A DNA stretch of 64,000 nt from Frigoribacterium sp. Leaf186 (GCF_001423905.1 NZ_LMPQ01000001.1:1-64000); one strand, 5' to 3'; shown: positions 40,473 through 49,639, counted from the first letter of the stretch. A program made the numbers and translations. Notes: generated by a model from the sequence alone, not told the origin.

Positions 40473-41450
40473 GTGAACACGCACGAGCCCGCGGACGGCT
40501 GGGTCGAGGCCCCCGACGGGCGCCGGTTCTGGGGCCGCGCCGGGGCCGCGGGGCTGCTCGTCGTCGACGAGGGCGGCCGGGTGCTGCTGCAGCACCGGGC
40601 CGACTGGAGCCACTTCGGGGGCACCTGGGGGCTGCCGGGGGGCGCGCGTCACCACGACGAGAGCGCCGTCGAGGGTGCCTTGCGCGAGAGCGGCGAAGAA
40701 GCCGCCGTCCCGGGCGACGCGCTGCGGCTGCTCTTCTCGTCCACGCTCGACCTGGGCTTCTGGTCGTACACGACCGTCGTCGCCCGGGCGCTCCGGCCGT
40801 TCGAACCGGTCGTCTCCGACCCCGAGAGCATCGCCCTCGGCTGGGTCGCGGCCGACGACGTGGCCGACCTGCCGCTGCACCCGGGGTTCGCGGCGTCCTG
40901 GCCGAGGCTCCGCGCCGAACTCGAGAGCGAGGTCCACGTCGTCGTGGACGTCGCCAACGTCCTGGGCTCGCGGCCCGACGGGTGGTGGCGCGACCGCGTC
41001 GGTGCCACCGATCGGCTGCTCGCCGTCCTGTCGCGCAGCGCCCGTGCCGGTGTCGCCGCCTCGTCGCTGACGCCGGACGGGGACGAGTCGTCCGCGGGCC
41101 GCTCGGCCGCGCCGGCGTCGGCCGCGGGCAGCGACGCCCGTGCCTTCGCGGACGACTCCGCCACCGAGCCGCCGGGGGCGCCGACCTGGCGCTGGCCCAC
41201 GGTGACCGCGGTCGTCGAAGGCGAGGCCCGCGCGGTCGGCGACGCGTTCGACGCCGTGACCGTCGTCCGAGCCGAGACGGACGGCGACTCGGCCGTGGTG
41301 GCCCGGGTGCGGTCTCTCCTCGCGGCGCCGGGCCCCGTGCCCCGCGTGGTCGTCGTGACCGCGGACCAAGCCCTGGCCGACTCGGTCCGTGCCGAGGGAG
41401 CAGTCGTCCTCCGCCCCGGGGCGTTCCGGCGCGCGGTCGGACTCGACTGA
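40473..41450 (+). CDS. NUDIX hydrolase fused to NYN/PIN-like domain
   Basis: 325 residues from GTG 40473. The N-terminal 150 residues are a NUDIX domain: 'LLVVDEGGRVLLQHRADWSH' and the NUDIX box GGARHHDESAVEGALRESGE, continuing GEEAAV. The C-terminal 170 residues read like an NYN/PIN nuclease domain: 'HVVVDVANVLGSRPDGWWRD' (acidic D..N), 'AETDGDSAVVARVRSLL' and 'VVVTADQALADSVRAEGA' with a spaced set of Asp residues. It would combine nucleotide-pyrophosphate hydrolysis with RNA cleavage. The fusion is unusual but the parts are each clear. CAAGCT lies seven bases before the start. Confidence 0.75.
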   Translation: MNTHEPADGWVEAPDGRRFWGRAGAAGLLVVDEGGRVLLQHRADWSHFGGTWGLPGGARHHDESAVEGALRESGEEAAVPGDALRLLFSSTLDLGFWSYTTVVARALRPFEPVVSDPESIALGWVAADDVADLPLHPGFAASWPRLRAELESEVHVVVDVANVLGSRPDGWWRDRVGATDRLLAVLSRSARAGVAASSLTPDGDESSAGRSAAPASAAGSDARAFADDSATEPPGAPTWRWPTVTAVVEGEARAVGDAFDAVTVVRAETDGDSAVVARVRSLLAAPGPVPRVVVVTADQALADSVRAEGAVVLRPGAFRRAVGLD

Positions 41451-41453
41451 GAC

Positions 41454-41495
41454 GCACGACGGCCCGTCCCACCGGGGTGGGACGGGCCGTCGTGC
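41454..41495. terminator. bidirectional intrinsic terminator
   Basis: A perfect 20-bp stem (41454-41473 with 41476-41495) and a two-base top, between the convergent NUDIX and HtrA-like protease genes; serves both transcripts. Confidence 0.8.
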
Positions 41496-41511
41496 GGTCG
41501 TGGCCGGGGGA

Positions 41512-43002
41512 TCAGGCGGCGGGGCCGTCGCCCAGCGTGACGGTCGCGGTGTGCGAGGCCCCGGCGGCGTCGGTCCAGGTCACCGAGACCTGGTCTCCCG
41601 ACTCGTGGGCCTGGATCGCCGCCGTGAGGGCCGACGCGTCGGCGACGGGCGTCCCGTCCACCGCCGTGATGACGTCGCCCGCGACGAGCCCTGCCGACGC
41701 CGCGGCGCTTCCCTCGACCGTTCCCGCGATCGTGACGCCGCCCGCAGTGCCCGTGGCCGTGCTCGAGATCTGCGCCCCGAGGAAGGCGGGCAGTCCGATC
41801 TGCACGGTCGAGCTGCCCGTGCCCGACTCGATCTGCTTCGCGATCGCGAGGGCGTGGTCGATGGGGATGGCGTACCCGGTGACGGTCGACGACCCCTGGG
41901 ACGCCGCGGTCACGATGCCCACGACGTCGCCGTCGGCGTCGCGCAGCGGGCCGCCTGAATCACCCGAGACCACGTCCGCGTCCACCTCGATCAGGCCCGA
42001 GAGCGACTCGGTGCCCGAGCCGGACTCGCTCTGCACGGTGATCGACTGGTCCGTCGCCCGCACGGTGCCCTGGGCGGTGACGAGGTCACCCGTGCCCTCG
42101 GCGTTGCCCGTCGAGTGCACGGCGTCCCCGGTGGCGACGTCGCCCGACGAGTCGAAGCTCACCGGGTCGAGGCCCGTCGCGTCCTGCAGCTTCAGCACGG
42201 CCACGTCGTTGGTCGCGTCGGTGCCCACGACGTCGGCCGTGTAGGTCTTCCCCGTCGACTCGACGGTCACCTGGATGCTGGTGGCGCCCTGGACGACGTG
42301 GTTGTTGGTCAGGACGAGTCCGCCCGAGGTCAGGATCATGCCCGTGCCCGCCGACTTGTACGAGGCGTCGTAGTTCAGGGTCGAGACGATGGTGACGACG
42401 CCGGCCTTCTCGTCGTCGGTCGCCGCGGTGGCGCTGCTCTGGGTCGACGAGCCCTGCGAGGTCGACCCGCCCTGCGACGACCCGCCCTGCGACGACCCGC
42501 CCTGCGGCGTCGATCCACCGAACGGCGAGGTCGAGCCGTCCGACCCGCTTCCGGGCTGCGTGAGTTGGGGCAGCAGCTCGAGCGCCTGGCGTTCGCTCGC
42601 GGCCTGGGCCGCGGCGGCACCGGCCGTCCGGCCCGCGGCGTAGGCCCCGCCGCCTGCCGCACCCGCGACGATGACGAAGGCCGCGGCCGCCCCGGTGAGG
42701 GCCAGCCACTTCTTGGACCGGCGCGGTCCGGCCGGGCCGCCGAAGGCCGGGGGCACCGTTCCCGGGGCGCCGTCACCGGCGCCGCCCGCCGGCGGGGTGA
42801 CGGACGTGGCGTCGTAGGACTGGTGCGAGTCGTCACCGGCCATCCAGGTCGGTGCGGCCGACACGTATCGCGCGTCGGACGAGCCGGAGACGTGGGGGAG
42901 CGTCCGTGCCTCGGCGGGCTGCTCGGGGGTCGACGCGGCGGGGGTCGTGGGCGTCGCGTCGTTCGGGGTGCCGGTCGTGGCGTCGCCGTCTCGGTCGTTC
43001 AT
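41512..43002 (-). CDS. HtrA-like S1C serine protease with PDZ domain
   Basis: 496 residues from ATG 43002 with AGGAGG upstream. The cytoplasmic N-terminal 110 residues are Pro/Ser-rich and disordered-looking; a transmembrane segment (about 113-135) follows, then a Gly/Ser/Gln-rich linker with repeated GGSSQ units. The trypsin-like domain has the catalytic His in 'LVLTNNHVVQGATS', Asp in 'TNDVAVLKLQD' and Ser in VVSGDSGGPLRDADGD. The C-terminus is a PDZ domain (VEGSAAASAGLVAGDVITAV). It degrades or senses misfolded envelope proteins. Normal length for DegP/PepD-like actinobacterial proteases. Confidence 0.9.
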   Translation of the reverse strand: MNDRDGDATTGTPNDATPTTPAASTPEQPAEARTLPHVSGSSDARYVSAAPTWMAGDDSHQSYDATSVTPPAGGAGDGAPGTVPPAFGGPAGPRRSKKWLALTGAAAAFVIVAGAAGGGAYAAGRTAGAAAAQAASERQALELLPQLTQPGSGSDGSTSPFGGSTPQGGSSQGGSSQGGSTSQGSSTQSSATAATDDEKAGVVTIVSTLNYDASYKSAGTGMILTSGGLVLTNNHVVQGATSIQVTVESTGKTYTADVVGTDATNDVAVLKLQDATGLDPVSFDSSGDVATGDAVHSTGNAEGTGDLVTAQGTVRATDQSITVQSESGSGTESLSGLIEVDADVVSGDSGGPLRDADGDVVGIVTAASQGSSTVTGYAIPIDHALAIAKQIESGTGSSTVQIGLPAFLGAQISSTATGTAGGVTIAGTVEGSAAASAGLVAGDVITAVDGTPVADASALTAAIQAHESGDQVSVTWTDAAGASHTATVTLGDGPAA

Positions 43003-43233
43003 GGTGTGCCTCCTGTGGCGTGGTGGTGACGATGGGTCCATGGAACGGGGCGATCCCAAGAGATACCTATGACGAGGCCTCGAAGCGGTCGGGAGTCGCA
43101 TGTGGAGGCGCGGTGAGCGAGATCGAGGCGGCCTCCGCTTTCCGGGGGCTGCCGTCCGGACGAGCCAGCTGCGAAATCGGTTCTCGACGAGGGTCGGAGT
43201 TCCGATACGCTGGGACGTCAAAGGAGGTCCACG

Positions 43234-43722
43234 ATGGCAGAGCCCGCCAACCCGGCACCCGGCGAGCAGGACCGCGCTCCCGGCGCCCCTCGCGAGGTCG
43301 ACACGACCCTCAGCTTCAACGAAGAGTTCCAGGCACAACTGGCCGCTCTCGAGGGCGGCGTGTCCACCGACGAGCGTGACGCCGTCGCCGCACTGCCCTC
43401 GGGCTCCGCATTGCTCGTGGTCCGCCGTGGCCCGAACATCGGTGCGCGGTTCCTCCTCGACTCCGACGTCACCGTCGCCGGTCGCCACCCCGACGCCGGC
43501 ATCTTCCTCGACGACGTCACGGTCAGCCGCAAGCACGCCGAGTTCCGCCGCGAGGGCACCTCGTTCAGCGTGCGCGACCTGGGGTCGTTGAACGGCACGT
43601 ACTTCGACGGGGTCCGCATCGACGAGGCCCGTCTCGCCGACGGGGCCGAGGTCCAGGTCGGCAAGTTCCGCCTGACGTTCTACGCATCGCGGGTCGATCT
43701 CGCGAACCTGGCGATCAAGTAG
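43234..43722 (+). CDS. garA: FHA domain protein GarA/OdhI
   Basis: 162 residues from ATG 43234, with AAAGGAGG upstream. The C-terminal FHA domain (about 62-150) has GRHPDAGIFLDDVTVSRKHA with the phosphopeptide-binding Arg, Ser and His, and 'DLGSLNGTYFDGVRI'. The N-terminal 'EVDTTLSFNEEF' contains the Thr-Thr phosphorylated by PknB/PknG-type kinases in GarA. It controls 2-oxoglutarate dehydrogenase and glutamate metabolism by phospho-switching. It is followed two bases later by ftsR. Synteny and motif make the assignment strong. Confidence 0.9.
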   Translation: MAEPANPAPGEQDRAPGAPREVDTTLSFNEEFQAQLAALEGGVSTDERDAVAALPSGSALLVVRRGPNIGARFLLDSDVTVAGRHPDAGIFLDDVTVSRKHAEFRREGTSFSVRDLGSLNGTYFDGVRIDEARLADGAEVQVGKFRLTFYASRVDLANLAIK

Positions 43723-43724
43723 TC

Positions 43725-44423
43725 GTGCCCCGCACCGCCGTCGCCCGGTCGTCGCAGACCGGGCCGTCCGACCTGTTGACGATCGGGCAGGTCCTCTCAC
43801 GGCTCAAGCCCGAGTTCCCCGACCTGTCGAACAGCAAGCTGCGCTTCCTCGAAGAACGCGAGCTGGTCACCCCGGTGCGCACTCCGTCCGGCTACCGCAA
43901 GTTCTCCCCGGCGGACGTCGAACGACTCCGCTTCATCCTGGGCCTGCAGCGCGACCACTACCTGCCCCTCAAGGTCATCCGTCAGCACCTGGCCGACCTC
44001 GACGCCGGCCGGCCGTCGTCCCTGCCCTCCGGCGCCGCACCCGTCTCGATCGTCACGCACGGACGGCGACTGGGCCGTGACGAGCTGCTGCGCGAGGCCG
44101 GTGCTCCGGCCGGCCTCCTCGACGAAGCCGTGTCGGCGTCCCTCCTGCCGGCCTCCGGTCGGTACGGCGACGACTCGGTGACGGTCCTCTCGGCACTGGT
44201 CGAGCTCGGCAAGTCCGGCATCGAGCCGCGACACCTGCGCCCGGTCCGCGCGTCGGTCGACCGCGAGCTCGGCCTCATCGAGACGGCCCTGGCGCCGCTC
44301 GCGCGGAAGCACGACGCGGCCTCGCGGGCTCGTGTCGCCGAGCTCTCCCGCGAGCTGGCGGCGCAGGTCGACGTGGTCCGATCGGGGCTCGTCCGGTCCG
44401 CGCTCGGACGCCTCGACGCCTAG
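43725..44423 (+). CDS. ftsR: MerR-type cell-division regulator FtsR
   Basis: 232 residues from GTG 43725, two bases after garA, so same transcript. The N-terminal MerR-like winged HTH reads 'LLTIGQVLSRLKPEFPDLSN', SKLRFLEERELVTPVRTPSG and 'RKFSPADVERLRFILGLQRD'. The central linker and C-terminal helical region (about 165-230) form the dimer. FtsR activates ftsZ in Corynebacterium; the homologue in mycobacteria sits at the same place after garA. Identity by synteny and sequence is good; direct target sites not tested. Confidence 0.85.
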   Translation: MPRTAVARSSQTGPSDLLTIGQVLSRLKPEFPDLSNSKLRFLEERELVTPVRTPSGYRKFSPADVERLRFILGLQRDHYLPLKVIRQHLADLDAGRPSSLPSGAAPVSIVTHGRRLGRDELLREAGAPAGLLDEAVSASLLPASGRYGDDSVTVLSALVELGKSGIEPRHLRPVRASVDRELGLIETALAPLARKHDAASRARVAELSRELAAQVDVVRSGLVRSALGRLDA

Positions 44424-44518
44424 ACGCCCACCCTCCGGGCGAATATTCTCGACACGCCGACCCGTCGGAGCGGATGTCGCCCAGGCAGCTCCCCGTTGTG
44501 GGTACCGTGAGTCCTGTA

Positions 44519-44545
44519 CAACCATCAACCCGATGTTGAACGTTG
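44519..44545. promoter_or_regulatory. nested dyad, candidate MerR operator
   Basis: CAAC-N3-CAAC-N5-GTTG-N3-GTTG, a perfectly symmetric arrangement of four half-sites, 33 bp before the ATG of the second MerR gene. No DUF151 nuclease gene is present in the 154-bp gap. Confidence 0.5.
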
Positions 44546-44577
44546 AGCTCCGGAAGAAGAACGTGGAAGGCAACAGC

Positions 44578-45126
44578 ATGAGTGAGTCAGGTTCCCCCGA
44601 GGAATCCCGCTACGAGCTGGGCCTGCTCTTCACCGACGGCCTGCCCGAACACGACGCCGACAGCGGCTACCGCGGCACGGTCGCGGCCAAGGCGGCCGGC
44701 ATCAGCTACCGCCAGCTCGACTACTGGGCCCGCACCGAACTCGTCGAGCCCACGATCCGCGGGGCTGCCGGCTCCGGGTCGCAGCGCCTCTACGGGTTCC
44801 GCGACATCCTCGTCCTCAAGCTCGTCAAGCGCCTCCTCGACACGGGCATCTCGCTGCAGCAGATCCGCACGGCCGTCAACCAGCTGCGCGAGGCCGGCGT
44901 CAACGACCTCGCCCAGACGACGCTGATGAGCGACGGGGCCAGCGTCTACCTGTGCACGTCGGACGACGAGGTCATCGACCTCGTCAGCCGTGGCCAGGGC
45001 GTCTTCGGCATCGCCGTCGGCAAGGTGCTGCGCGAGGTCGAGTCGAGCCTGGTCGAGATCGACAGCACCCCCGCCGCCGATCCGTCCGACGAACTCGCGG
45101 CGCGGCGCGGCACGCGCGCCAGCTGA
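44578..45126 (+). CDS. MerR-family regulator (Rv1830/ResR-like)
   Basis: 182 residues from ATG 44578 with GGAAGG upstream. The N-terminal 'AAGISYRQLDYWARTELVEP' followed by SQRLYGFRDILVLKLVKRLL is a MerR-like HTH lacking a metal-binding domain. The C-terminal half 'SVYLCTSDDEVIDLVSRGQG' plus VFGIAVGKVLREVESSL matches the family found after garA and ftsR in actinobacteria (Rv1830 in M. tuberculosis). It probably regulates growth or division genes and, via the dyad upstream, itself. Followed by a strong terminator. Confidence 0.8.
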   Translation: MSESGSPEESRYELGLLFTDGLPEHDADSGYRGTVAAKAAGISYRQLDYWARTELVEPTIRGAAGSGSQRLYGFRDILVLKLVKRLLDTGISLQQIRTAVNQLREAGVNDLAQTTLMSDGASVYLCTSDDEVIDLVSRGQGVFGIAVGKVLREVESSLVEIDSTPAADPSDELAARRGTRAS

Positions 45127-45154
45127 CACGCGACACCGCGCGTCTCGCGCCCAC

Positions 45155-45200
45155 CGACGACGAAGGCCCCGCACGAGATCGTATGGGGCCTTCGTCGTCG
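45155..45200 (+). terminator. intrinsic hairpin terminator
   Basis: A perfect 16-bp stem (45155-45170 with 45185-45200) around a 14-base loop after the MerR gene and before the convergent parA. Confidence 0.75.
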
Positions 45201-45219
45201 GGCCCCGGGGGCCTTTCGC

Positions 45220-46032
45220 TCAGCGCGCGGCGGGTTCGGCGTAGTCGCCGATCTTGGCCGTCCGCATGATGCGTTCGAGCAGTTGGTCGAAGTTGCGAGC
45301 CATCTCTTGAGCGCTCTCGCCGGGCCAGGCGTGCAACGGCTTCGCCGCCCCCTGGGCCTGCTGCAGCGACGTGCGCTCGGGCAGCTGGGGGGACAGGACG
45401 AGGGGGCCGAACATGTCGCGGAGCTCTTTGATGCGGAACTGGTGCTCGAGCGACTGCACCCGAGCCCGGTTGACGATGATGCCCAAGGGCTGGAGGCGCG
45501 GCGAGAGGCCGCGACGGATCTCTTCGATGGCGCGCAGGGCCCGGTCGGCGGCGGCCACGCTGAACAGGCCCGGCTCCGTGACGACCGTGACGCGGTCGGA
45601 CGCGGCCCAGGCCGTGCGGGTGAGGGCGTTGAGCGACGGGGCACAGTCGATCAGCACGAGGTCGTAGTCGGCCTCGACGTTGGCGAGTGCCTCTTCGAGC
45701 TTCCAGATGTCACGGATCGAGGGGTGCGGGCCGTCGAAGTTGATGGCCGAGGGGCTGCCGATCATGACGTCGACCGTGCCCTGACGGCCCTTCGTCCACC
45801 CGCTCGGGGCGATGGCGGCCCGGACCGTCTTCTCCTTCGGCGAGGCCAGGACGTCGGCCACGTTGAGGTGACCCGAGACCGTGATGTCGAGGCCGGTCGA
45901 GACGTCGGATTGGGGGTCGAGGTCGACGACGAGGGTCCGCAGACCCTTGGCGAAGGCGGCCGACGTGAGTCCGAGCGTCACCGTCGTCTTGCCGACGCCC
46001 CCTTTGAGAGAGCTGACGCTGAGTACATGCAC
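45220..46032 (-). CDS. ParA-family ATPase
   Basis: 270 residues. Deviant Walker A KGGVGKTTVTLGLTSAAFAK begins near residue 10, followed by 'TLVVDLDPQSDVSTGLDITV' (A') and 'YDLVLIDCAPSLNALTRTAW' (B). This is the SIMIBI/MinD-ParA class that forms ATP-dependent dimers on DNA or membranes. No parB lies next to it, so it is not the main chromosome partition locus but an orphan ATPase. It diverges from pyc across 88 bp, a region with a CTGTTG..CAACAG inverted repeat. Specific cargo unknown. Confidence 0.85.
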   Translation of the reverse strand: MHVLSVSSLKGGVGKTTVTLGLTSAAFAKGLRTLVVDLDPQSDVSTGLDITVSGHLNVADVLASPKEKTVRAAIAPSGWTKGRQGTVDVMIGSPSAINFDGPHPSIRDIWKLEEALANVEADYDLVLIDCAPSLNALTRTAWAASDRVTVVTEPGLFSVAAADRALRAIEEIRRGLSPRLQPLGIIVNRARVQSLEHQFRIKELRDMFGPLVLSPQLPERTSLQQAQGAAKPLHAWPGESAQEMARNFDQLLERIMRTAKIGDYAEPAAR

Positions 46033-46054
46033 GACACAGACGATACCTTCACTA

Positions 46055-46073
46055 CTGTTGAATCACCCAACAG
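46055..46073. promoter_or_regulatory. inverted repeat in parA/pyc intergenic region
   Basis: CTGTTG-N7-CAACAG. It shares GTTG/CAAC half-sites with the dyad at 44519 but in opposite spacing; a shared MerR regulator is possible but weakly supported. Confidence 0.35.
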
Positions 46074-46120
46074 CCACGTCGACGCGGCGTGCGACCGCCA
46101 CCGACGAAAAGAGTCCGCGC

Positions 46121-49100
46121 GTGTTCTCCAAGATCCTCGTCGCGAACCGCGGGGAGATCGCGATCCGGGCGTTCCGGGCCGCCTACGAACTCGGTGCCCG
46201 CACCGTCGCGGTGTACCCCTACGAAGACCGTGGGTCGATGCACCGCCTCAAGGCCGACGAGGCCTACCAGATCGGTGAACGGGGGCACCCCGTGCGGGCG
46301 TACCTCGACGTCGCCGAGATCGTCCGGGTCGCGGTCGAGAGTGGCGCCGACGCCATCTACCCGGGCTACGGGTTCCTCAGCGAGAACCCCGAGCTGGCCG
46401 AGGCGGCACGGGCCGCCGGCATCACCTTCATCGGGCCGGGCGCCGACGTCCTCGAGATGGCCGGCAACAAGGTCACGGCGAAGGAGCACGCGACGGCGGC
46501 CGGGGTGCCGGTCCTGGCGAGCACGCCGGCGAGCCGCGACGTCGACGAGCTCGTCCGGGGGGCCGAGGCGCTCGGGTTCCCCGTGTTCGTCAAGGCGGTC
46601 GCCGGGGGCGGTGGTCGAGGCATGCGACGGGTCGACCGTCCCGGCGACCTGCGCGCGTCGCTCGAGGCCGCCATGCGCGAGGCCGACAGTGCCTTCGGCG
46701 ACCCGACCATGTTCGTCGAGCAGGCGGTGGTCCGCCCCCGCCACATCGAGGTGCAGATCGTGGCCGACGCCACGGGCGAGACGGTGCACCTCTTCGAACG
46801 CGACTGCTCGGTGCAGCGCCGCCACCAGAAGGTCGTCGAGATCGCGCCCGCGCCGAACCTCGACGAGGCGACCCGACAGGCCATGTACCGCGACGCCGTG
46901 GCGTTCGCCCGATCGATCGGCTACGTCAACGCCGGCACGGTGGAGTTCCTCCTCGACACCGCGGGGGAGCGCGCGGGGCAGCACGTCTTCATCGAGATGA
47001 ACCCGCGCATCCAGGTCGAGCACACGGTCACCGAAGAGGTCACCGACGTCGACCTCGTGCAGACCCAGATGCGCATCGCTTCCGGGCAGACCCTCGCCGA
47101 ACTCGGCCTGCGACAGGGCGAGATCCAGCTGCGCGGGGCCGCCCTGCAGTGCCGCATCACCACCGAGGACCCCAACGACGGGTTCCGTCCCGACACGGGC
47201 AAGATCACCACGTACCGCAGCCCGGGCGGTGGTGGCATCCGCCTGGACGGCGGGACGATCGACCCCGGCACCCGCATCAGCCCGCACTTCGACTCGATGC
47301 TCGCCAAGATGACCGCGCGGGGCCGGGACTTCCCGGCGGCGGTCGCGCGCGCCAAGCGAGGGCTGGCCGAGTTCCGCATCCGGGGGGTCTCGACGAACAT
47401 CCCGTTCCTCCAGGCCGTGCTCGACGATCCCGCCTTCGCCGCGGGCGACCTCAGCACCTCGTTCATCGACGAACGGCCGGGGCTCTTCCGTACGCACGTG
47501 TCGAAGGACCGCGGCACGAAGATCCTCGCCTGGCTCGCCGACGTCACGGTCAACCAGCCCCACGGCCCCGGGGTGCAGACGGTCGACCCCGTCGAGAAGC
47601 TGCCGTCCGTCGATCTGTCGAGCGCGCCTCCTCGGGGGTCGCGCCAGCGACTGCTCGAGCTCGGACCGGTGGCCTTCGCGTCCGCCCTGCGGGCCCAGAC
47701 GGCCCTCGCGGTCACCGACACGACGATGCGGGACGCCCACCAGTCGTTGCTCGCGACCCGGGTGCGCACGACCGACCTCCTCGCGGTCGCGCCCCACGTC
47801 GCGCGCACGACGCCCGAGCTGCTGAGCGTCGAGGCCTGGGGCGGGGCGACCTACGACGTCGCGTTGCGGTTCCTCGGCGAAGACCCGTGGCAGCGCCTGG
47901 CGGGGCTGCGCCAGGCGTTGCCCAACGTGGCGATCCAGATGCTGTTGCGCGGTCGCAACACCGTCGGCTACACGCCGTACCCGACCGCGGTGACCGAGGC
48001 GTTCGTCCACGAGGCGGCGGACCAGGGGGTCGACGTCTTCCGGGTCTTCGACGCGCTCAACGACGTGTCGCAGATGCGTCCGGCCATCGACGCCGTCCTC
48101 GCCACGGGCACCACGGTCGCCGAGGTCGCCCTCTGCTACACCGCCGACCTGCTCGACCCGGCCGAAGACCTCTACACGCTCGACTACTACCTGCGACTGG
48201 CCGAGCAGATCGTCGAGGCCGGTGCCCACGTGCTCGCCGTGAAAGACATGGCGGGCCTGCTGCGCGCCGGGGCGGCGGAACGCCTGGTCGGCGCCCTGCG
48301 CGAGAACTTCGACCTGCCGGTCCACGTGCACACCCACGACACCGCCGGCGGCCAGCTCGCCACCCTGCTCGCCGCGTCCCGTGCCGGTGCCGACGCCGTC
48401 GACGTCGCCAGCGCCCCGATGGCCGGGACGACCAGCCAACCCAGCGCGTCGGCCCTCGTCGCCGCCCTGGCGCACACGGAGCGCGACACCGGGTTGTCCC
48501 TCGAAGCGGTCTGCGACCTCGAGCCGTACTGGGAAGCCGTCCGCAAGGTCTACGCGCCCTTCGAGTCGGGGCTGTCCGGTCCGACGGGTCGCGTGTACCG
48601 GCACGAGATCCCCGGCGGGCAGCTGTCGAACCTCCGCCAGCAGGCGATCGCCCTGGGGCTCGGCGACCGTTTCGAGGCCGTCGAGGACTGGTACGCCGCC
48701 GCCAACCGCATCCTCGGGCGACCGACGAAGGTCACCCCGTCGTCGAAGGTCGTGGGCGACCTGGCCCTGCAGATGGCCGCCGCCGACGTCGACCCGGCCG
48801 ACTTCGAGGCCGATCCCGCGCGCTACGACATCCCCGACTCGGTGGTCGGCTTCCTCGCCGGTGAGCTCGGCGACCTGCCCGGCGGATGGCCCGAGCCGTT
48901 CCGCAGCAAGGTGCTCGAGGGGCGCACGGTCGACATCGGGGTCACGCCCGTGTCCGACGTCGACGCGACGGCCCTCACCAGACCGGGGCCGGAGCGGCGG
49001 GCGACCCTCAACCGACTGCTCTTCCCCGGGCCCACGGCCCAGTTCGACCAGGTCCGCGAGACCTACGGCGACCTCTCGGTCGTGTCGACGGCCGACTACC

Positions 49101-49519
49101 TCTACGGCCTGCGGCCGGGGCACGAGCACGTCGTGCCGGTGTCACGCGGGGTCGACCTCGTCGTCGGCCTCGAGGCCATCGGCGAGGCCGACGAGAAGGG
49201 CGTCCGCACCGTGATGACCACCCTCAACGGGCAGCTCCGCCCGGTCTTCGTCCGCGACCGCGGCATCGACGTGCAGGTGACGGCGGCCGAGAAAGCCGAT
49301 CGCACCGTCCCGGGTCAGGTGGCGGCACCGTTCTCGGGGGTCGTCACCCTCAAGGTGGCGGTGGGCGACCGGGTCCGCCCCGGCGAACCGGTCGCGACCA
49401 TCGAGGCCATGAAGATGGAGGCGGCGATCACGTCTCCCGTCGCGGGCGTCGTGACCCGCCTCGCCGTCCCCGTCACACAGCAGGTCGAGGCGAACGACCT
49501 GCTCGTCGTCGTCGAGTAG
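46121..49519 (+). CDS. pyc: pyruvate carboxylase
   Basis: 1132 residues from GTG 46121. Domain order is complete: biotin carboxylase (FSKILVANRGEIAIRAFRA, ATP-grasp 'AVAGGGGRGMRRVDRPGDLR', 'EMNPRIQVEHTVTEEVTDVD'), carboxyltransferase ('TDTTMRDAHQSLLATRVRT', 'KDMAGLLRAGAAERLVGALR') and a C-terminal biotinyl domain with EAMKMEA, the carboxylated Lys near residue 1098. It makes oxaloacetate from pyruvate, the main anaplerotic step in actinobacteria. It diverges from parA. The ribosome-binding site is weak (AAAAGAG). Length and motifs are normal. Confidence 0.95.
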   Translation: MFSKILVANRGEIAIRAFRAAYELGARTVAVYPYEDRGSMHRLKADEAYQIGERGHPVRAYLDVAEIVRVAVESGADAIYPGYGFLSENPELAEAARAAGITFIGPGADVLEMAGNKVTAKEHATAAGVPVLASTPASRDVDELVRGAEALGFPVFVKAVAGGGGRGMRRVDRPGDLRASLEAAMREADSAFGDPTMFVEQAVVRPRHIEVQIVADATGETVHLFERDCSVQRRHQKVVEIAPAPNLDEATRQAMYRDAVAFARSIGYVNAGTVEFLLDTAGERAGQHVFIEMNPRIQVEHTVTEEVTDVDLVQTQMRIASGQTLAELGLRQGEIQLRGAALQCRITTEDPNDGFRPDTGKITTYRSPGGGGIRLDGGTIDPGTRISPHFDSMLAKMTARGRDFPAAVARAKRGLAEFRIRGVSTNIPFLQAVLDDPAFAAGDLSTSFIDERPGLFRTHVSKDRGTKILAWLADVTVNQPHGPGVQTVDPVEKLPSVDLSSAPPRGSRQRLLELGPVAFASALRAQTALAVTDTTMRDAHQSLLATRVRTTDLLAVAPHVARTTPELLSVEAWGGATYDVALRFLGEDPWQRLAGLRQALPNVAIQMLLRGRNTVGYTPYPTAVTEAFVHEAADQGVDVFRVFDALNDVSQMRPAIDAVLATGTTVAEVALCYTADLLDPAEDLYTLDYYLRLAEQIVEAGAHVLAVKDMAGLLRAGAAERLVGALRENFDLPVHVHTHDTAGGQLATLLAASRAGADAVDVASAPMAGTTSQPSASALVAALAHTERDTGLSLEAVCDLEPYWEAVRKVYAPFESGLSGPTGRVYRHEIPGGQLSNLRQQAIALGLGDRFEAVEDWYAAANRILGRPTKVTPSSKVVGDLALQMAAADVDPADFEADPARYDIPDSVVGFLAGELGDLPGGWPEPFRSKVLEGRTVDIGVTPVSDVDATALTRPGPERRATLNRLLFPGPTAQFDQVRETYGDLSVVSTADYLYGLRPGHEHVVPVSRGVDLVVGLEAIGEADEKGVRTVMTTLNGQLRPVFVRDRGIDVQVTAAEKADRTVPGQVAAPFSGVVTLKVAVGDRVRPGEPVATIEAMKMEAAITSPVAGVVTRLAVPVTQQVEANDLLVVVE

Positions 49520-49639
49520 GCGTCGGGCGCCACCCGGCGACGGGGGCGTCCTCCGCGCGCCCGGTCGCTCGACCACGACACCACCGCACGAACCCGCAAG
49601 CCATCACCACCACACCAGAGACACCCCAGGAGGCGCGCC

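Noticed and set aside
46052-49129. Very long open frame antisense to pyc (over 1000 codons), and a similar one antisense to the vWA gene at 8523-10562
   Set aside because: High GC leaves antisense frames open. The translations are Arg/Gly/Asp-rich without domains, and the opposite strand encodes complete known proteins.
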